The translations under genes and the position numbers were made by a program. Shown here piece by piece: positions 62,446 through 64,000 of a stretch of 64,000 nucleotides of DNA. The stretch's first letter is position 1. The number at the start of each line of letters is the position of its first letter. The stretch comes from Bacteroidetes bacterium GWF2_41_31 (GTDB taxonomy: Bacteria > Bacteroidota > Bacteroidia > Bacteroidales > F082): NCBI GenBank assembly GCA_001769215.1, contig MEOL01000003.1:1-64000 (forward strand), read 5' to 3'. The notes below the pieces were generated by a model that was not told the origin of the DNA, searched no databases, and saw nothing but the letters and a program-made list of their open reading frames with translations.

Positions 62446-64000
62446 CTAAAAAATATACATCAGGGTTGCCCCTTTTGTAGTTTCAAATTCGGAGTCGAAT
62501 ATCAATATTTTTGCAGGTTTATCTGTCATCACCTGAACTACATCTTTTGATATTTCAAATTGATAATCAACGCCTTTAAAGGTGAGTCGAAAGGCCAATT
62601 CTTTCCATGTTTCGGGTAAATGAGGTGTAACCTTAAGCCTTTCGCCGCGCAGGTCAATACCGGCGAATGTGTTTAGGGCTATCATCAGTGTTCCTGCCAT
62701 CACACCGGCATGAATACCTTCGGCGGTGGTTCCACCCTGGATGTCGGCATAATCTGAGGTTAGTGCATCGCGGTATAGATCACTGCTTAACTGATAGTTT
62801 CCGATGGCATTTGCTAATTGCGAATGTACCACCCGGCTCAAAGTGGAGCCATGCGAGGTCCTGTCGAGATAATAGCGGAGGTTTCTCTCCAAAAAGTCTT
62901 TGGGCAGGGAATATCCCATCTCCAGCAGGATGTGCGCCACCTGCTCCTGATCCAGGTTGTAAAATGTCATCAGGGTATCTGCCTGTTTGGCCACTTTGTA
63001 ATCATCAGCCGATTTTCCTTCGGCTTTCAACAACCTGTCCATCCGGTATATATTGCCAAACTTGTTGCGGTAATAATCCCAATCGAGTTCTTTTAATTCA
63101 AAATAGCCATCGTATTGGGCAATAATCCCATCCTTATTGATGACCAGATTCAGGTGGATTTTAATCTCATTCCATTTTTCAATGTCTTGTTGCAGGATTC
63201 CCGTTTTTCGGAAAAGCTTGTTTTTGGTGGTCAAACTAAGTTTTTTAATCAACTCATCGGCCTTATCAAACATCCATGAAACCATGATGTTGGTGTAGGC
63301 ATTGTCACGAAGACCTCCTTCTTCTGTGTCAGGATAACTTTCGTGGAACTCATCAGGACCCATTACTTTGTCGATGGAATAACGCCGGGTATCCTGGTTC
63401 CATTGGCATTTGCTTTCCCAAAACTGACATATATCGAGAAACATTTCAGCGCCATAGTTTTCCATAAAATCCCAATCGCCGGTGATGTGGAAATATTGCC
63501 AGATATCGTAGGCGATGGCCAGCGAAACATGCCTTTGCAACGAACTGTAGTCGTCGCCCCAATGTCCGGTGAGTGGGTTTAAATGAACCACCTGCGTTTC
63601 TTCACGGCCATCGCTGCCACTTTGCCAGGGGAACATGGCGCCTTTGTAGCCATACTCTTTGGCATATTCACGGGCTTTATCCAGACGGCGGTATCGATAC
63701 ATCAACATGGATTTTGCCGTTTCCGGGAAGTGGATGTCGTAAAAAGGCAGGATATAAAGTTCATCCCAAAAAATATGTCCGCGGTAGGCCTCACCATGTA
63801 ATCCCCGGGCTGTCATACTGGCATCAATCTGTCGGTTGTGGGGTGAAGCTGACACCATCAGGTGGTAAGTATGCATGCGCAATAACTTCTGAGCCAGTCT
63901 GTCACCTGTAAGCTTGATGTTGACTTTATCCCATATTTTGTCCCAGGCTTCGGCACTTTCTTGTAATAAATCATCAAACGACAGCATGGTCTTTACCTCT
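62446..64000 (-). CDS. Glycoside hydrolase family 65 protein (disaccharide phosphorylase type), 5' part outside the window
   Basis: The frame stays open to the window edge, so the first ~250 residues are missing. Visible are the (alpha/alpha)6 catalytic domain (TARGLHGEAYRGHIFWDELY; the general-acid Glu in MGPDEFHE; TEGIHAGVMAGTLM near the end) and the C-terminal beta-sheet domain. GH65 enzymes are mostly inverting phosphorylases of maltose, trehalose, kojibiose or nigerose, and some are hydrolases. Specificity cannot be decided from this part. It is followed by two P-loop kinase genes. Confidence 0.93.
   Translation of the reverse strand, partial: EVKTMLSFDDLLQESAEAWDKIWDKVNIKLTGDRLAQKLLRMHTYHLMVSASPHNRQIDASMTARGLHGEAYRGHIFWDELYILPFYDIHFPETAKSMLMYRYRRLDKAREYAKEYGYKGAMFPWQSGSDGREETQVVHLNPLTGHWGDDYSSLQRHVSLAIAYDIWQYFHITGDWDFMENYGAEMFLDICQFWESKCQWNQDTRRYSIDKVMGPDEFHESYPDTEEGGLRDNAYTNIMVSWMFDKADELIKKLSLTTKNKLFRKTGILQQDIEKWNEIKIHLNLVINKDGIIAQYDGYFELKELDWDYYRNKFGNIYRMDRLLKAEGKSADDYKVAKQADTLMTFYNLDQEQVAHILLEMGYSLPKDFLERNLRYYLDRTSHGSTLSRVVHSQLANAIGNYQLSSDLYRDALTSDYADIQGGTTAEGIHAGVMAGTLMIALNTFAGIDLRGERLKVTPHLPETWKELAFRLTFKGVDYQFEISKDVVQVMTDKPAKILIFDSEFETTKGATLMYIF

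Overview
The window looks like a chromosomal segment of a Bacteroidota bacterium, probably Bacteroidales-like. The evidence is: type IX secretion (T9SS) cargo with type A and type B C-terminal sorting domains, PorP/SprF and PorE-like proteins, a fused SecDF, a PurM of the Bacteroides type, and promoters with the phylum's TAnnTTTG -7 box. I saw no rRNA, tRNA, CRISPR array or transposase gene.

Layout. 1-6.8 kb is a mosaic: a broken piece of a repetitive adhesin gene, a 1460-residue hybrid sensor kinase, and two 3'-truncated secreted-protein genes. 6.95-17.2 kb (minus strand) is a type B T9SS adhesin operon: a 2.26-kresidue protein with three DUF3494 (ice-binding-like) domains, Ig domains and ten 85-residue repeats, then PorP/SprF, then a TPR/PD40/OmpA protein. 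17.6-30 kb holds cell-envelope genes: beta-barrel/OmpA protein, a lipoprotein with eight Big_5 Ig domains plus DUF3494, small membrane proteins, OmpA lipoproteins, a DUF3494 lipoprotein, and a TSUP transporter with DUF1634 partner. 30-34 kb is a two-component cluster (response regulator, hybrid kinase with a 10x21-residue coiled-coil repeat, AraC-type regulator). 34-64 kb is mostly housekeeping and transport: M20 dipeptidase, three type A T9SS cargo proteins, a POT/MFS transporter, HhH protein, Na+/alanine symporter, glycosyltransferase, a zinc protease, purM, a PorE-like protein with an added retropepsin-like domain, tatA, secDF, an ABC exporter, dnaJ, grpE, two P-loop kinases and a GH65 phosphorylase/hydrolase cut by the window end.

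Main discovery. Seven promoters between 6.8 and 28.6 kb share one rigid architecture: TGTGAAAGATGTAA, 16 nt, TGTAA, 26 nt, TTTG (the end of the -7 box). The two TGTAA copies are exactly 21 bp apart (two helical turns) in all seven, the distance to the -7 box is identical in all seven, and the second copy takes the place of the usual -33 TTTG box. This looks like an activator-dependent regulon that controls nearly all the envelope and DUF3494 genes in the window. The activator is not identified; LytTR-, AraC- or OmpR-type regulators are candidates. Six complete DUF3494 domains and one decayed 3' end occur within about 25 kb, nearly all behind this promoter type.
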